A program made the translations under genes and the position numbers. Of a DNA stretch of 64,000 bases, positions 1 to 11,118 are shown one piece after another. Source of the stretch: Cryptomeria japonica (taxonomy: Eukaryota; Streptophyta; Pinopsida; Cupressales; Cupressaceae); NCBI RefSeq assembly GCF_030272615.1, contig NC_081405.1, forward strand, positions 477,489,508 through 477,553,507, written 5' to 3'. How positions within the stretch are numbered: the first letter of the stretch is position 1; every line of letters starts with the position of its first letter. Under the pieces are notes generated by a model, which searched no databases, was not told where the DNA came from, and was given only the letters and a program-made list of their open reading frames with translations.

Positions 1-956
1 GATTTATAGCAAGCCGATTAAAGCTACCCAGTTGAGGGATTTACAACAAGCTGGTTAAAGCTACCCTATTAAGGTATTTTCCAACTGTTGAAGTGGTTAG
101 AGGTCAACAAGTATTACAATGATCTAGTAATAGAACTCAATGCCAATGCAGATCCGCTTCAGTTCCTTCCTTCTGCATTCACACTCTACCGGTATCTATT
201 CTCATATCTGGTCTAGCAAGAATCATGTATATTTGCACTTAGATACACACACAACATTTGCCAACAACTTCAACATGAAAAACAACATCGACCTTATAGA
301 AAACAGATAGGTCAATAGCATAAACCCTAAACCCTAAATATTTAGGTTAAGCAATTTAGTCAGTTCAATCTTGACCATTGAACACTTTGCCTTGAGTACA
401 ATGGTCTTGAATAGATCTCAAGATGTTCTCCATCATTCGTTCTTCACCGCATCTTGGAGGCAATAACCCATCATGCATTCTCCACCATTTGTAGAGACTT
501 TGCACATTCCTGAGGTAGATAGGATCAATCTCCTTCATGCAAGATGGTTCACATGCACACAGTTGACATGGCAACACAATCTATTCTTCATTATAATGCT
601 AGCACAACACACAATGTCATCGGTTGAATCACATAGGCATAGAACACTTCAACCGGAAACCCTGAAGCTAAGACTACCAATCGGTAGTCATACCATATGA
701 AATCTTGATACAAAACATTTCATATACCGGTTCACATTCCACCATACCAGTTCTCTTGGACAAACATGCCGCTTCACTTGTTCATATATACCGGTTCACA
801 TTTGCACATATACCAGTTCACATTTCAACATACCGGTTCACTTGGACAAACATACCGCTTCACTTTTTCACATATACTAGTTCACTCTTTATCATATTGA
901 CATCAATGAAAACATACAATATCATCATGTCAACATACTCTACACATATGCCTACA
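1..956 (-). repeat. Element A 3' LTR, cut by the window start
   Basis: This stretch matches 12754-13710 at roughly 93-94 percent by eye, so it is the second LTR of element A, whose other LTR ends at 13710. The right border is the CA at 955-956, followed by the remains of a polypurine tract. The outer end lies before base 1. It contains two CCCTAAA units (321-338), repeated in the other LTR, and many ACCGGT-like words. Confidence 0.85.
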
Positions 957-1135
957 ATCTGCCCCTTTGGCATTGATGGCAATATACAAAGATATCTCTG
1001 AGCTTTACATCTTCTCCCCCAATACTGCAAATATCTTCTCCGCTTCACATCTTCTCCCCCTTTGACAACAATGCCAAAGTGAAGGCATATCCTTCAACAC
1101 CAATCCTGAGAAAAATATATCAATGTAAGTCCTGA
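957..1135 (-). promoter_or_regulatory. Element A polypurine tracts and 3' untranslated tail
   Basis: On the minus strand a decayed purine run (plus-strand ATCTGCCCCTTTGGCATT from 957) lies directly beside the LTR border. A better preserved copy (plus-strand CTTCTCCCCCTTTG) lies near 1050-1065. Polypurine tracts prime plus-strand DNA synthesis in LTR retrotransposons. Repeated copies upstream of the 3' LTR are known from the Sirevirus group of copia elements. Confidence 0.65.
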
Positions 1136-1358
1136 CTAATGTGGAGCACACACCTTTAGCTCACCTCTTAAATAGGTAAAAGTAGCTTTCGGTAGAGGCT
1201 TGGTGAATATGTCTGCTAACTGCTCCTTACTGGAAACATGTTCTAGTACAACTTCTTTGTTCTGAACCTTTTCCCTTAAGAAATGATACTTAAGCTCAAA
1301 GTTCTTGGTTCTAGAATTTAAAACCGGATTCTTGGAGATGTTAATCACACTTGTGTTG
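1136..1358 (-). pseudogene. Copia RNase H, C-terminal fragment (element A)
   Basis: The translation reads NTSVINISKNPV, then KYHFLREKV, then the hallmark KEQLADIFTKPLP, and ends at a stop at 1136-1138. This is the last ~75 residues of Ty1/copia pol RNase H. The rest of pol is absent: gag sequence begins immediately upstream, around 1358. The frame is open here, but without the catalytic half it cannot work as a nuclease. RNase H normally removes the RNA template during reverse transcription. Confidence 0.9.
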
Positions 1359-2297
1359 TGATTCCTCATCAGTGACACCTTCATCAACTACTACAAAATA
1401 GTTTCTCTGGTTTCCTCCTTTGAGCTTCTTGAACCTCTCCAGTTTATCCTTTTTGTCACCAATAGGGCAGTTTACAGCAATATGTCCTATCCGATTACAA
1501 GAAAAAAATTTCAAAGGAATCTTATCTCTATATTTACCGGCTCCCTTGGGAAGTCTCTTGGCAAGAAGAGCTTAAAATTCCATCAAGATCTCCTCATCAT
1601 CCATTTCTCTACTTTGTCTTGGTTCACCACTGGTACTAGCTTCTTTGCCTTTTCTGGATGGTGCAGCAAATGCTATGAAGGTTGATTTAGTCTTCTGAAT
1701 ACTACCATCATAATTATTTAGCTCATAAGTTGTTAACTTTGCAATGATGGAGTCCAGGGATACCTTTGTCTTGTCTGCAGACCTCAACTCCTGAATAGCA
1801 GCAACCCTTATTGCATAGACCGGTAATAAGGATCTCAAAACTTTGCTAACAATAGTGGAATCTTCCATTTTACCACTTGCACTCTTGATATCTCCAACAA
1901 TAGTTTTGATTCTTATTCCATATTGTTGAATGGTCTCTCCTTCAACCATCTACATGTCTTCAAACTTTCCCCTAAGGCTTTCTTCCTTAGCTTGTTTCAC
2001 ATGCTCATCACCACCATAGATATTCTCAAGGGCATCCCATACTTCTTTGGGATTCTCTTTGTCCTGAATATCAATAAACTCAATGTCAGATAAAATACTA
2101 ATTAGGGCTTCCATGACTTGCTCATTCTCCTAAATCTCACTCTTTTGGTAATCGGTGAGAGTACCGGTAGGGATAACATAAGCACTCTCAACATAGCTCC
2201 AATGTTGAGCACCCATGCTTCTGATGTATATCTTTATTCTATCCTTCCATATTTTAAAGTTGTCTCTGTTGAACTTTGGACCTTCCCTCTTCATCAT
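1359..2297 (-). pseudogene. Copia gag (element A), fused to the pol tail
   Basis: The frame starts at a double ATG (2292-2297), 58 bases after the primer site. It reads as plant copia gag: an N-terminal F-N-R-D-N-F-K-I-W-K-D box, then the UBN2-type core with SLRGKFEDM and VLRSLLPVY, a basic linker, and a decayed CCHC knuckle (FSCNRIGHIAVNC) in which the first Cys is now Phe. In-frame stops replace two probable Trp codons (TGG to TAG) and one further codon near 1572. After the motif DEGVTDEES the sequence jumps into RNase H. About 3 kb of protease, integrase and reverse transcriptase is therefore missing. Gag would form the particle shell. Confidence 0.88.
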
Positions 2298-2354
2298 TAG
2301 ACTAGGATCTTTAACTCAAGCGGTTAAGCTTACAACATAGAGGACCTGGAGGAT

Positions 2355-2366
2355 GCTCTGATACCA
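2355..2366 (-). other. Primer binding site, initiator tRNA-Met type (element A)
   Basis: On the minus strand this reads TGGTATCAGAGC, the usual plant copia primer site complementary to the 3' end of initiator tRNA-Met. It lies two bases from the LTR border at 2369. It fixes the minus orientation of A and shows that the LTR at 2369-13710 is the 5' one. Confidence 0.93.
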
Positions 2367-2368
2367 AT

Positions 2369-2581
2369 TGATAAATCAGTGATGACCAGTTACTACCAAA
2401 CTGGTACTGAGAGGGGGGGGGGCGTGAATCAGTACTGATAAAAAAAGTTTCTCTTGAACCGGTTAGAATGAGAACCTTGCCCTTTGACTCACAAGCAATA
2501 ACACCGGTCTAAACTAGATTACTACTGATTAAGCATAGAGAAAGACATAAACCGGTAACTTAGCTTTCCACACAATCTAAC
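2369..2581 (-). repeat. Element A 5' LTR, first part
   Basis: It starts with TG at 2369, next to the primer site. It carries the G-run box ACTGAGAGGGGGG...GAATCAGTACTG seen near the same end of other copia LTRs in this window. It is interrupted at 2582 by element B and resumes at 12354. Bases 2577-2581 (CTAAC) are the target duplication of B. Confidence 0.88.
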
Positions 2582-3809
2582 TGTAAGTTAGGAAATAGGA
2601 AATCATCACAAGCAATATAAAAACTAATCATTAACTCAATCACGAAAGCACAATTGCAATGATCTATCCTAAACACATTCAATAGAGACATAAAGTAAAA
2701 ACATTCAAAACTAGAAATTAAGCAAACCAAAGATGTGATTTGAATGCTCCTTCATGCGGCTCCATTGTTCTTCTTTCCTCTTCAAATGATTTTGATTGTG
2801 GATCTCACCTACAAGTGCACACACATAATTGAAAGCAAGTAGACAAGATTATTGATCAAGAGTACTAGAAATGTGATTGATTAGAAATTTGATAGTCTGA
2901 TTCTGTGATTATGTGATTGCAAAAGTGATTACCAATTAGCTTTGATTGATGAAGATCATCCAATTTATAGATAAATTGGAGATGGGATCAAATTTAGCAT
3001 GAAATGGATATTAGAAGCAATTATTTCAAAATGGGAAAAATGAGTGAAAAGAAGAAGGTTATGACACCTTCTATGTCATGAATTATGACATATTGCCAAT
3101 GCAAAGCTTAGAGGACTAGAACCTTGAAATAGAAATAAACATTTAGGAATTTAGAAGAAATTAGAAAATTAGGTTAGAAATGATGACTTGGAAATTAGGA
3201 AATTGATGCAAATTAGGTAAATTAATTAATAATTTCTCATTCATTAATTAATTTACAAAAATAGGAGGAATTAATTAGCCAATTAAATAAACATTTAATT
3301 GTGACAAGAAGACTTAGGATAAATAAATAAATTATTTAACCTAAAGGGAGAGATGACAAACAAGATTAAATAAATAAATCATAAAACCTTGGAAGAGGAA
3401 TTAGAAATGCAAGAACGACAATTAGGTCTTGATGTAAGATTGATTTGATATCGATTTGATCATGATTCTGGATTGATAAATGATTTGATTGAGATTGGTT
3501 GACAAAAATCAATGACAAATTGACCAAATTGACATGATTGAAAGGACAAGGATCGATGACGAATCGATCGCAATATGACAAGATTGACAAGGACAAAGAT
3601 CGACCAAAATCATGACTGAAGATTGTTGTCGACAAGACCAAATTCGAAAGCGAGATAGATGAAGAAGAAGGACTCGATGCTCGCAAATGATAAAGACCAA
3701 GTGCATGACATAGGAGAAAATGTTAATGCGATGCAAAAACCTAAAATGAGGCAATGCACAAATGTTAAAGTATGATTCCGCAAGCGTTGACCATTTTTAG
3801 GTGTCTACA
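2582..3809 (-). repeat. Element B 3' LTR
   Basis: Direct repeat of 11119-12348. It begins TGTAAGTTAGG and ends GGTGTCTACA on the plus strand. The middle is rich in TTAATTAA-type words. The box CTCCTTCATGCGGCTCCATT near 2751 recurs in LTR P at the end of the window. Short minus-strand open frames at 3366-3754 sit inside the LTR and are probably chance. Confidence 0.95.
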
Positions 3810-3832
3810 TTTTGCCCCTCTTTGAGACAATG
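3810..3832 (-). promoter_or_regulatory. Polypurine tract of element B
   Basis: The minus strand reads CAAAGAGGGGCAAAA immediately before the LTR start TGTAGACACC. Its position and purine content fit the plus-strand primer of an LTR element and confirm the minus orientation. Confidence 0.8.
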
Positions 3833-4712
3833 CGATTTTAAGCGTTGTTTCAAAGAACAGTAATGAAAATGCCCCAGATAATAATAATGACATATGCATG
3901 CCCCCTCGAGGAATTGGCCGGAAACATCCGAAAAAGAGGCCAATTGATCGATAAGAATGATAGGAGACGATAGGATCGAACGGACTGCCAAGACTGACGG
4001 AATAAATGTTAGTAAGAAGAAATTAGATAGAGGACAATTAAAGACGAAGAAAAACTTGCTTTCAGTAATGCACTTTGTAGGTGAGAACCTTTATTTAATG
4101 TAGCAAAATGGATGCGTAGCATCATGGCATTGAAGGCCAGAGCTGAAATGCAACCCTTTTTGCAAAAGTTAGACACATTGCAGACCAACAGTAATCACGA
4201 CAAAAATGAAAGGAACATGAACCATCCCGGTCACTCTAAATCACTCAGTGACATCATCGAGCAACATAGGAACATGATTGAAGCCAAAGATAAATCAATA
4301 AAAAGATAAGATGCACAAATTCCAACAAATCAAAAAAACACCTTGATCTTCGTTGTCAAAAGTTGAAAGTGCTGATAGGACGATCATGCTGTCTGATTTC
4401 AGGACATGCAGTACCCCGTCTAAGACAGGACACAGTCTGGTTTCGAGTATACCACACCCTGTATAAGACCCATGATATTAGTAGAGACAAGGACAAATGA
4501 TTTTGAGGTTGATTGATATGACAATGTTGATCAGTTTGAATGTCTGGTTTGAGTGAAAAGTTCATCTGTTTACGCATGATTTCATTAAAGCACAATGTTT
4601 GATTGATTGTCGTTGGATGGATGCTCAGTGATCTGTCTTATGCACAAAAGTGATCATTTATTGCAAAATGCTTGTTTTTGCTTTTCGATTTTTTACAATT
4701 TTTTTTGTTTTT

Positions 4713-5035
4713 TTCAAGACATTATTTGATTTTTTTGGGATTTTTTCGAGACATTATTCAATTTTTTATGATCTTTTTTTCAGGACATTTTTCAATTTTT
4801 ATGATCTTTTTTTTTTTTCAGGACATTTTATGATTTTTATGATTTTTTTCAGGACATTTTTCAATTTTTTTTTTTAATTATTTCAGGACGTTTTTCAATT
4901 TTTAAGAGATTTTTTTAGGACATTTATCTGATTTTTAATGATTTTTTCAGGACATGTTTCAATTTTTTTTTGGAATTATTTCAGGACGTTTTTCAATTTT
5001 TATGATTTTTTTAAGGACATTTATTTGATTTTTAA
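4713..5035. repeat. T-rich degenerate tandem array, ~34-bp unit
   Basis: About ten copies of a unit built round CAGGACATTTTTCAATTTTT follow one another, with anchors near 4713, 4748, 4782, 4819, 4851, 4885, 4916, 4948, 4982 and 5012. The copies differ in T-run length and at single sites. On element B's sense strand these become A-rich runs separated by GTCCTG. Confidence 0.85.
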
Positions 5036-5769
5036 TGATTTTGCCCCTAGTGTCTAGCAAGGCAAGGAATATGACAGGTGAATAAATAGGCTTTCTGAAA
5101 TAATGGTGGATAGAGGGAAGACAAAGGCCTTTTATTATGGAGACAACGTGGATGCAATTTTCAAGGGCTATTGCGTGATGGGACAAGAGACTGGATATGA
5201 CAATCTAAATCAGTGACATGGCATGAGGGGCATGTCAAGAGGCTTTTGAAACTATGTTTAAATTTTGCGTCCTTATGTCAGATCAAGATCAAGGAATGAA
5301 AAAAAGGTGTATGGATAGTGATAAGATATGGATAGGATAAGAAAGACCAAGAATGGATAAGGGACATGGACTGAAGGTCGGGGTAGGCTAAGGGATAGTG
5401 GCAGAAAGTTGCAATAAGCTAGGGAATATGGATGAAAGGTTGTAATAAGAAAATGGATAAAGACCAAAAGCTATGATAGACTAAAAGCTGCAAACAAGAT
5501 GTGTGATGCTCATGAAGATCGTCAGCCTTGTCAAGATCAAAGGTGGAAAGGGAAATGGACATAAGGGATGATAGAACAAGGAAGGGTAATAGGACATGAA
5601 GGAGTATGAAATGATAGAATAATGAAGTGTAATAGGATATGAAGGAGGAAAACTGCCCCCAAGTGTGGTGTGCAAGAAGTTCATAAATTACGCATGACAC
5701 CTATTTGCCAGGTTTTCATCATGGTACTTGCCCAAGGTGCCTGTTTGCCAGGTTTTCACTAGTGGATGA

Positions 5770-5860
5770 ATTATTTTTGCTATACTTTTTTTTTTCTTTT
5801 CTTTTTTTTCTTTTCACTTTTTTTTTTTTTACTTTTTTTTTTGGATTTTGACTTTTTCAA
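5770..5860. repeat. Polypyrimidine low-complexity block
   Basis: Nearly pure T with a few C (TTTTTTTTCTTTTC style). It is A/G-rich on the sense strand of element B. No coding meaning is apparent. The Phe-rich plus-strand frame across it is an artefact of the T run. Confidence 0.8.
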
Positions 5861-6021
5861 TAGAAGATGGACACATGATAGGGGATGGAAGAAGGACTCA
5901 AGCGTCTTTTTTTTTTGGATAGTAGCCTTGAAAAAAAAAATGGACCATGACCTTTAAAAGTATGCTCAAAGACGTTGGTAGGATAAGGACATGGAAAATG
6001 AGATGAAACTAAGGCAAGGAT

Positions 6022-8874
6022 TTAGGCAAAGGATTGGACCAAAGGGATCAAAGGATGGAAAATCTGAATTGGATAATGGATAGGGTATTGGAAGAATTGG
6101 GCTTGAGCAGATAGAAATGAAGGCAAGATCGACATTGGCACACACCTTGAGGGGTGGTGGATTGATGGAGGAAAAATGGATCTCAGATTGTGAGATTTGG
6201 ATGGAGGAATAGCTTGGGATTTTGGGACATAAGGGCCCAAAATGGATGAAGAAGGTGATGGAGGAATAGACTTGGAAGGTTTGGCTGGAGGAACAGCAAT
6301 TGTAGATGCCAATTTGGATGTTTCTTTAGGCTTTTGTGCTTCAAGCAGCCGCTTAGGGATCCACATGGTTTTTGATTTTTTATGCTTTTGTGGTTCCTTG
6401 GAGTGCATTGCTTGCATAAGGGATTTAGGAACCTATATATATTTTGACTTTGCTTTATTTTTCTCAGTGGGCCTTTGTGGCCTGTTGGATATTTCTTTTT
6501 CTTTATAGATCAAATTGTTCTTTGTTTTGACATGTCGATTATATTGGACATGTTGATCCTTGAATACATGTGAATAGCTAGACTTATGACGTTTACACTT
6601 GGCATCCAAATTGCTTGGAGGGGGAAAGGAATGCATGGATGGATATGAATGAAATGGAGTTCTTTTGCATGGATAAAATTTACTCAAGGATGTGTGCCTT
6701 TGCTGACCTTGCATAGAGGATGAAGGGATATAAGGACCTAAGATGGATGGAAGGGATGATGGGGGAGGGATATGTTTGGATTTTGATGGAGGGATACCAA
6801 CGTCTTGAGAGTGAGTTGTGTATACATGACCCTTAAGATCTTCTTTGATATGAAGGGATTCTTTCTCATGAAGGTCTACTCCTTTGCCTTTATGAATATC
6901 TTGACTTGTAGGATACTCTTTTCTTTGGGAAGAAGACGCGAGTCCATTATGAGGTGGATATGATATGAGAGAAATAATGAGATCTTGAAGTGGATCAGAT
7001 TGCACCAAAGTGGAAGAACCCATTATGCATGTCGAGGGTTCATGAACATCTTGCACTGACACGTTAGAATCATGAAGGGGATTAGGATCATGAGGGGGAA
7101 TAGGATTGTGTAGTGGACATGGTTCAATGACAGGCTCTTCAAGAGATGGAATGGGAGAAATAATGGGATCATCACAAGGAATGAGATCTTGGAGTGGATA
7201 TGTTGGATTAGGATGTGGAGATGGAGGAACAAGTGGATCTTGTGGAGGATCTGAAGGAATGATAGGGTCTTGTGTTGGAAATGAATTTGGAAGGATACTT
7301 TGATCTTGACAAGGAGGAAGATCATTGGATTCCTCTTTAAAGGTGCTTTGCTCTTGACTTTCAATGGGATCATCATAAAGGATGGAAAGGATATCTTGAT
7401 CTTTCCCAGGAAATGAAATGTCAATGGGATTTGATAGGAAATTTTTTTCATGAAATGGAAGGGGATCATTTGGGATTGGATGGACTGGGATATCTTGATC
7501 TTGCTCAGGGAATGGAGTGTCAATAGGACTTTGGATGGGATGGACAAGAATAGGGGAATCATCATGAGTGTCTGGGAAGATGGGGTCCTGGTCAACAATT
7601 GGATGGGATGATAAGGTTTTAGGATCTTGATCTTGATTTTCTTTAGGACTCATTTCTTCATGCTCTAAATTATCCTCTTGACATGGGGTTGGACTTTGGA
7701 TATGCATGGGGGATTTTGGTGAGGTATCAATACTTGAACATGAGGAAGAGGGACTTCGAATGGGGTCTTCTAAAATAGGTAATGGCAATAAAGTGCATGG
7801 TGGCATTGGATCTTGTATTTCTAAAACATGACAAGGATGTGCATCATGAATTGGATTATCGTGGCAATCAATTATGGATAGCTCTTGGGTAATTGCATTC
7901 TTGGGTGTATTGTTTGATGAGGATAATATGGAAGGCTCTTGTGAAACTTCTAGAGGTGTAGGGATAGATGCCACTGGAGAGTCAATTTGCTTGTGGGGGG
8001 ATGAGGCATTGCTAGACATAGTTGTATTATCTTGATCTTCCTCAATAAACTCACTTGGTAATTTCCTTAAGAGCATTGCAATAAAGCCACCTTTCTTTTG
8101 AGGCTTTTACATGGTTGTATCTAGAATTTGAACTTGTTTGGAAAGAATTTGGTTCTGGTCTGATGTCGTGTTTTGATATTGGACTTGGTTCAATTTTTTT
8201 GACATGTTTGAAACTTGGGTTGGTGTGCGCTGCAACCTTTGTTTTTGAATGTTTGGTTGTTGTTGTTGACATTGATATTCCACCATTGGTTGAACCATTT
8301 GTTGACATTGTATAGTTGGTTCGACATATTGTTGAAATTGGACCATTGATTGCACTGGTTGAATATGTTGGACAATTGGTTGAACCATTGGTTGTATTGG
8401 TTGAATATGTTGGACAATTGGTTGAACCATTGGTTGTGATGGTTGAAAATCTGATTGATAGTGAACACCTTCTTGTTCTTGTTGTGGAGGCACATAATGT
8501 TGAAATTGATGTTGTCTCTTTTCTTGAAATTGTTTCATCATCTCTATTTGGGAGAGGAGAGCTGGTATGTCTGATCGTTCGATAAGAGACCTTACATCAA
8601 TTGGCTCAATATTTGGATTTCGACCTAGAAGTTTTTGAAACATTTTGGACATTTGTGATCTATTCTTTGCAATGTTTTTCACTCTTTGTTCCAAAATCTC
8701 ATTTTCTTGAGCTAGTTTCTCCTGTAGTTTTTGTATTTGGAGACTTGTTTCATCATAAAAAGTTTGATCAATATTGCCTTGTTGTTGGGTTGGATAGAGT
8801 TGTGATTGCATTGTCAGTTGATACGTCAAACTTTGTTGCATCATTGGTGCTTGGAACCTTGTTTCAATAGACAT
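6022..8874 (-). pseudogene. Element B long frame: Gln-rich coiled-coil plus Pro-rich protein, ~950 codons, two in-frame stops
   Basis: I do not recognise this protein. One minus-strand frame runs from ATG 8874 to the stop at 6022, broken only by TAA at 8107-8109 and TAG at 6433-6435, with no frameshift. Residues ~35-125 are Gln/Glu/Lys-rich with a coiled-coil look (LQIQKLQEKLAQENEILEQ). Residues ~145-230 are Gln/Val/Pro-rich with a 14-residue repeat (PMVQPIVQHIQPIQ). The middle ~450 residues are rich in Pro, Ser, Asp and His. The tail is basic and holds a repeated module: I-L-G-P-Y-[IV]-P, then a W-[IV]-P-K-x-L box. The TAG falls where the second copy of that box has Trp, so TGG-to-TAG is likely. 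An intact relative may be structural, replacing gag, but that is speculation. Upstream lies a ~2.2 kb leader. Confidence 0.72.
8355..8445 (-). repeat. 42-bp in-frame tandem repeat in the element B frame
   Basis: Two adjacent copies (about 8359-8400 and 8401-8442) of a 42-base unit encode PMVQPIVQHIQPIQ. Partial Gln/Val/Pro copies lie on both sides. The length is a multiple of three, so changes in copy number would keep the frame. This suggests the frame was once under selection. Confidence 0.85.
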
Positions 8875-8892
8875 GTCACTATGAAAATGCAA

Positions 8893-11094
8893 TATTTTTG
8901 GAAATTTTCAAGGATAATGTATGATATGCAACTAAATGCGAACTAAATGAATGAGAATGCAATCTATGGCAAGAGTGCAATCTATTTTTTTTTTGTTTTT
9001 CAAGATTTTGACAAACCTTTTGGAATGCAAATCTAAGAAAGAGACCCTTAGGAAATTGAAATGATGTCTAGACCTCAAAGGACAAAAGGACCAAGTGACA
9101 AAAGGACAAAATGACAATGTCTCCCCTATATGCTTGGATACTAAGCTAGGTTTGACGAAATGATATGGATGACAAAAATAGAAAAGGTTTGATAAGGTCT
9201 AGATTTCCTAACAATGACTTAGGGTTTATCAAAGATTTGGATTACTCAAGTATGACAAAACCTAGTTTTGAGACTATATGCAAAAGGACAATTAATATGC
9301 AAATGACCCTAATATGATATGATAATGACTTAAGCTTAATGAAGAGACCTAGGGTATGCAAATATGAATGTATGACAATGGTATGACTTTAATGCAAGAG
9401 GACATATGCAAATGGATGACCCTTATTGAAAAGAGTATGACTTAGGTGAAACCTAACCTTGGTACTTGACAATGAACTTTGCAAAATGCAAGCTAGGATG
9501 AACCTAAATGTAAGTGACATGAATGTTGAGACAAGATTTTGAACAATGTTTGACACCCATGTTTGAAGATGAGTTTTAAATCTTGTTGAACTTTTGTTGG
9601 ATGAATGTCTGTTGTATTTAATCTTGGTTTGAATAAATTTGTCTTGTTTTTGAAATGAGATGCAATTCAAATTTTGACAAGTAAAGAAGACAAGATATTT
9701 AAACATAGACTCAAGACAATCATGCTCATTCACACATTTCTTATGGTAGGCAAGGACATTAGGTACTTGAGAGGTAGACTCATTATGGGATTCAAGGAGA
9801 ATACATAGATGCTTGACCCCACGGGCTCCCCTCCATGGCACTCACTTCTCAGGGCAGCCAAGCATCAGTCCCCATGGAAATCTCCCCATGGCGAACTTAG
9901 TATCTCTTCCAAGTATCCAAACTTGTCCTTCTCAAGCAACTAGAAGGGTTTTTGGCCTCTAAATACAAGGTGTTTAGTAAGGATTTCTGTTAAGCGTTAC
10001 TCCTTGATGTCACGCAAGCGTGATTAAGACATTAAGCCCATCAAGATACCAAACAAATGTAGTCACACAAGCACGATTTAGACTGTGAGGTCCTACTTAG
10101 ATGTTGATATGAGAAAGAGTTCAAGGTTCATCACTTCCCAAGTAACTACAATTCCCACGTAACCCTTCCTTCAAAGCTTTCTCTCATCAGGTATTTTTTT
10201 ATAGTGAGTTAGAATGCCAAGGTATTCTAGCCATACTCACTTTGGGTCGTTCCCTTCTCATGATTGTCACTTGCTTGCAAAAGCAAATGGTCGGGAAGGA
10301 AGGCCCTCTAAAGGTGACAAACAATCAAAGACATGAGCATGGTATTGAAGATCTGGATTTCTGATCACCCTAAGAAGCATGAGAGCATACTCTCCTACTC
10401 CAATGTCAAACTCAACAATCAAATCAAGCATAGATTCATTCCATCCTATTTAGAAATCACTAGGTGCCTAAATATTAATTGCAAACACAAAGTTTAGTTG
10501 TATGTCCAAGGCAACCTGCAAAATCACCAAGTCAGAAGTTTGATTTGTTTGGTCTTTGACTAGCAAACCTACAAACAATTCATTAGTATTTTGTGAAATA
10601 ATTCTTTGTCAAGCGTTTCACCACAAAGCTACCAACAATGTTAGAGAATCAAGATAAATGAATCACCATCAAAATTAATCCATAAAAGTTGTGATTATTT
10701 GTCCTCTTAGATTAATCTATGTGAATTTTATCAAATTTACCACCTAGATTAATCTGGATAAAATTTGCATGAATGCATGATTAATTTGCCAAGCTAAATT
10801 AATCTAGATGAAAGTTGCATGATTTTGTTTTTTGAAAATTTTGACCATTTACAGCAGCATAATTAAAAATGTCATAACTTCCTCAATATTTATCCAAATC
10901 ACAAACCGTAAAATGATCTGGAAACATAAAAATGTGATCTAATATACCCTAAAATTGTTTATTTTAATTCTGTATGAAATGTTTTACGTGATCAATTGAC
11001 TATGACTATTTTTTTAAAAAGAAAAATCTGCAATTTCTCCACAAAAAAATCTGCAACTTCACAAAACATTCAAAAAAATATTAGATCCAAGCAT
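8893..11094 (-). other. Element B 5' leader, no coding support
   Basis: About 2.2 kb lies between the primer site and the long frame. It contains short repeated words such as ATATGACAATG and GGACAAATG, but no domain. A minus-strand frame at 9389-9841 has unremarkable composition and I do not support it. Long leaders are usual in gypsy Tat-like elements. Confidence 0.6.
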
Positions 11095-11113
11095 GTTCAC
11101 GTCGGGTTCACCA
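11095..11113 (-). other. Primer binding site, tRNA-Trp type (element B)
   Basis: The minus strand reads TGGTGAACCCGACGTGAAC, five bases from the LTR border. It is complementary to the 3' end of plant tRNA-Trp (ending CACGTCGGGTTCA plus CCA, from memory). The same site, with one mismatch, follows the LTR of element J. Confidence 0.88.
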
Positions 11114-11118
11114 ATTAA

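Larger units (their letters stand above)
3833..6021 (-). other. Element B 3' non-coding region
   Basis: About 2.2 kb lies between the end of the long frame and the polypurine tract. I see no domain in any frame. It holds a T-rich tandem array (4713-5035), a pyrimidine low-complexity block (about 5770-5860) and otherwise unremarkable AT-rich sequence. The short minus-strand frames here are of low complexity and unsupported. Confidence 0.6.

Noticed and set aside
321-338. CCCTAAA repeats resembling plant telomere sequence (also 13076-13092).
   Set aside because: Only two units and found at the same place in both LTRs of element A, so it belongs to the LTR and is not a telomere trace.
3366-3754. 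Minus-strand frames of 81-106 codons in the element B LTR, repeated at 11904-12180.
   Set aside because: The repeat copy has a different start, end and phase break although the DNA is nearly identical, so the frames are not maintained.
4650-4877. Phe-rich plus-strand frame of 75 codons.
   Set aside because: Pure product of the T-rich tandem array; TTT codons only.
7023-7598. 191-codon minus-strand frame overlapping the long frame of element B in another phase.
   Set aside because: Leu/Ile/His composition is what a shifted reading of the Pro/Ser/Asp-rich frame gives; no start context or domain.
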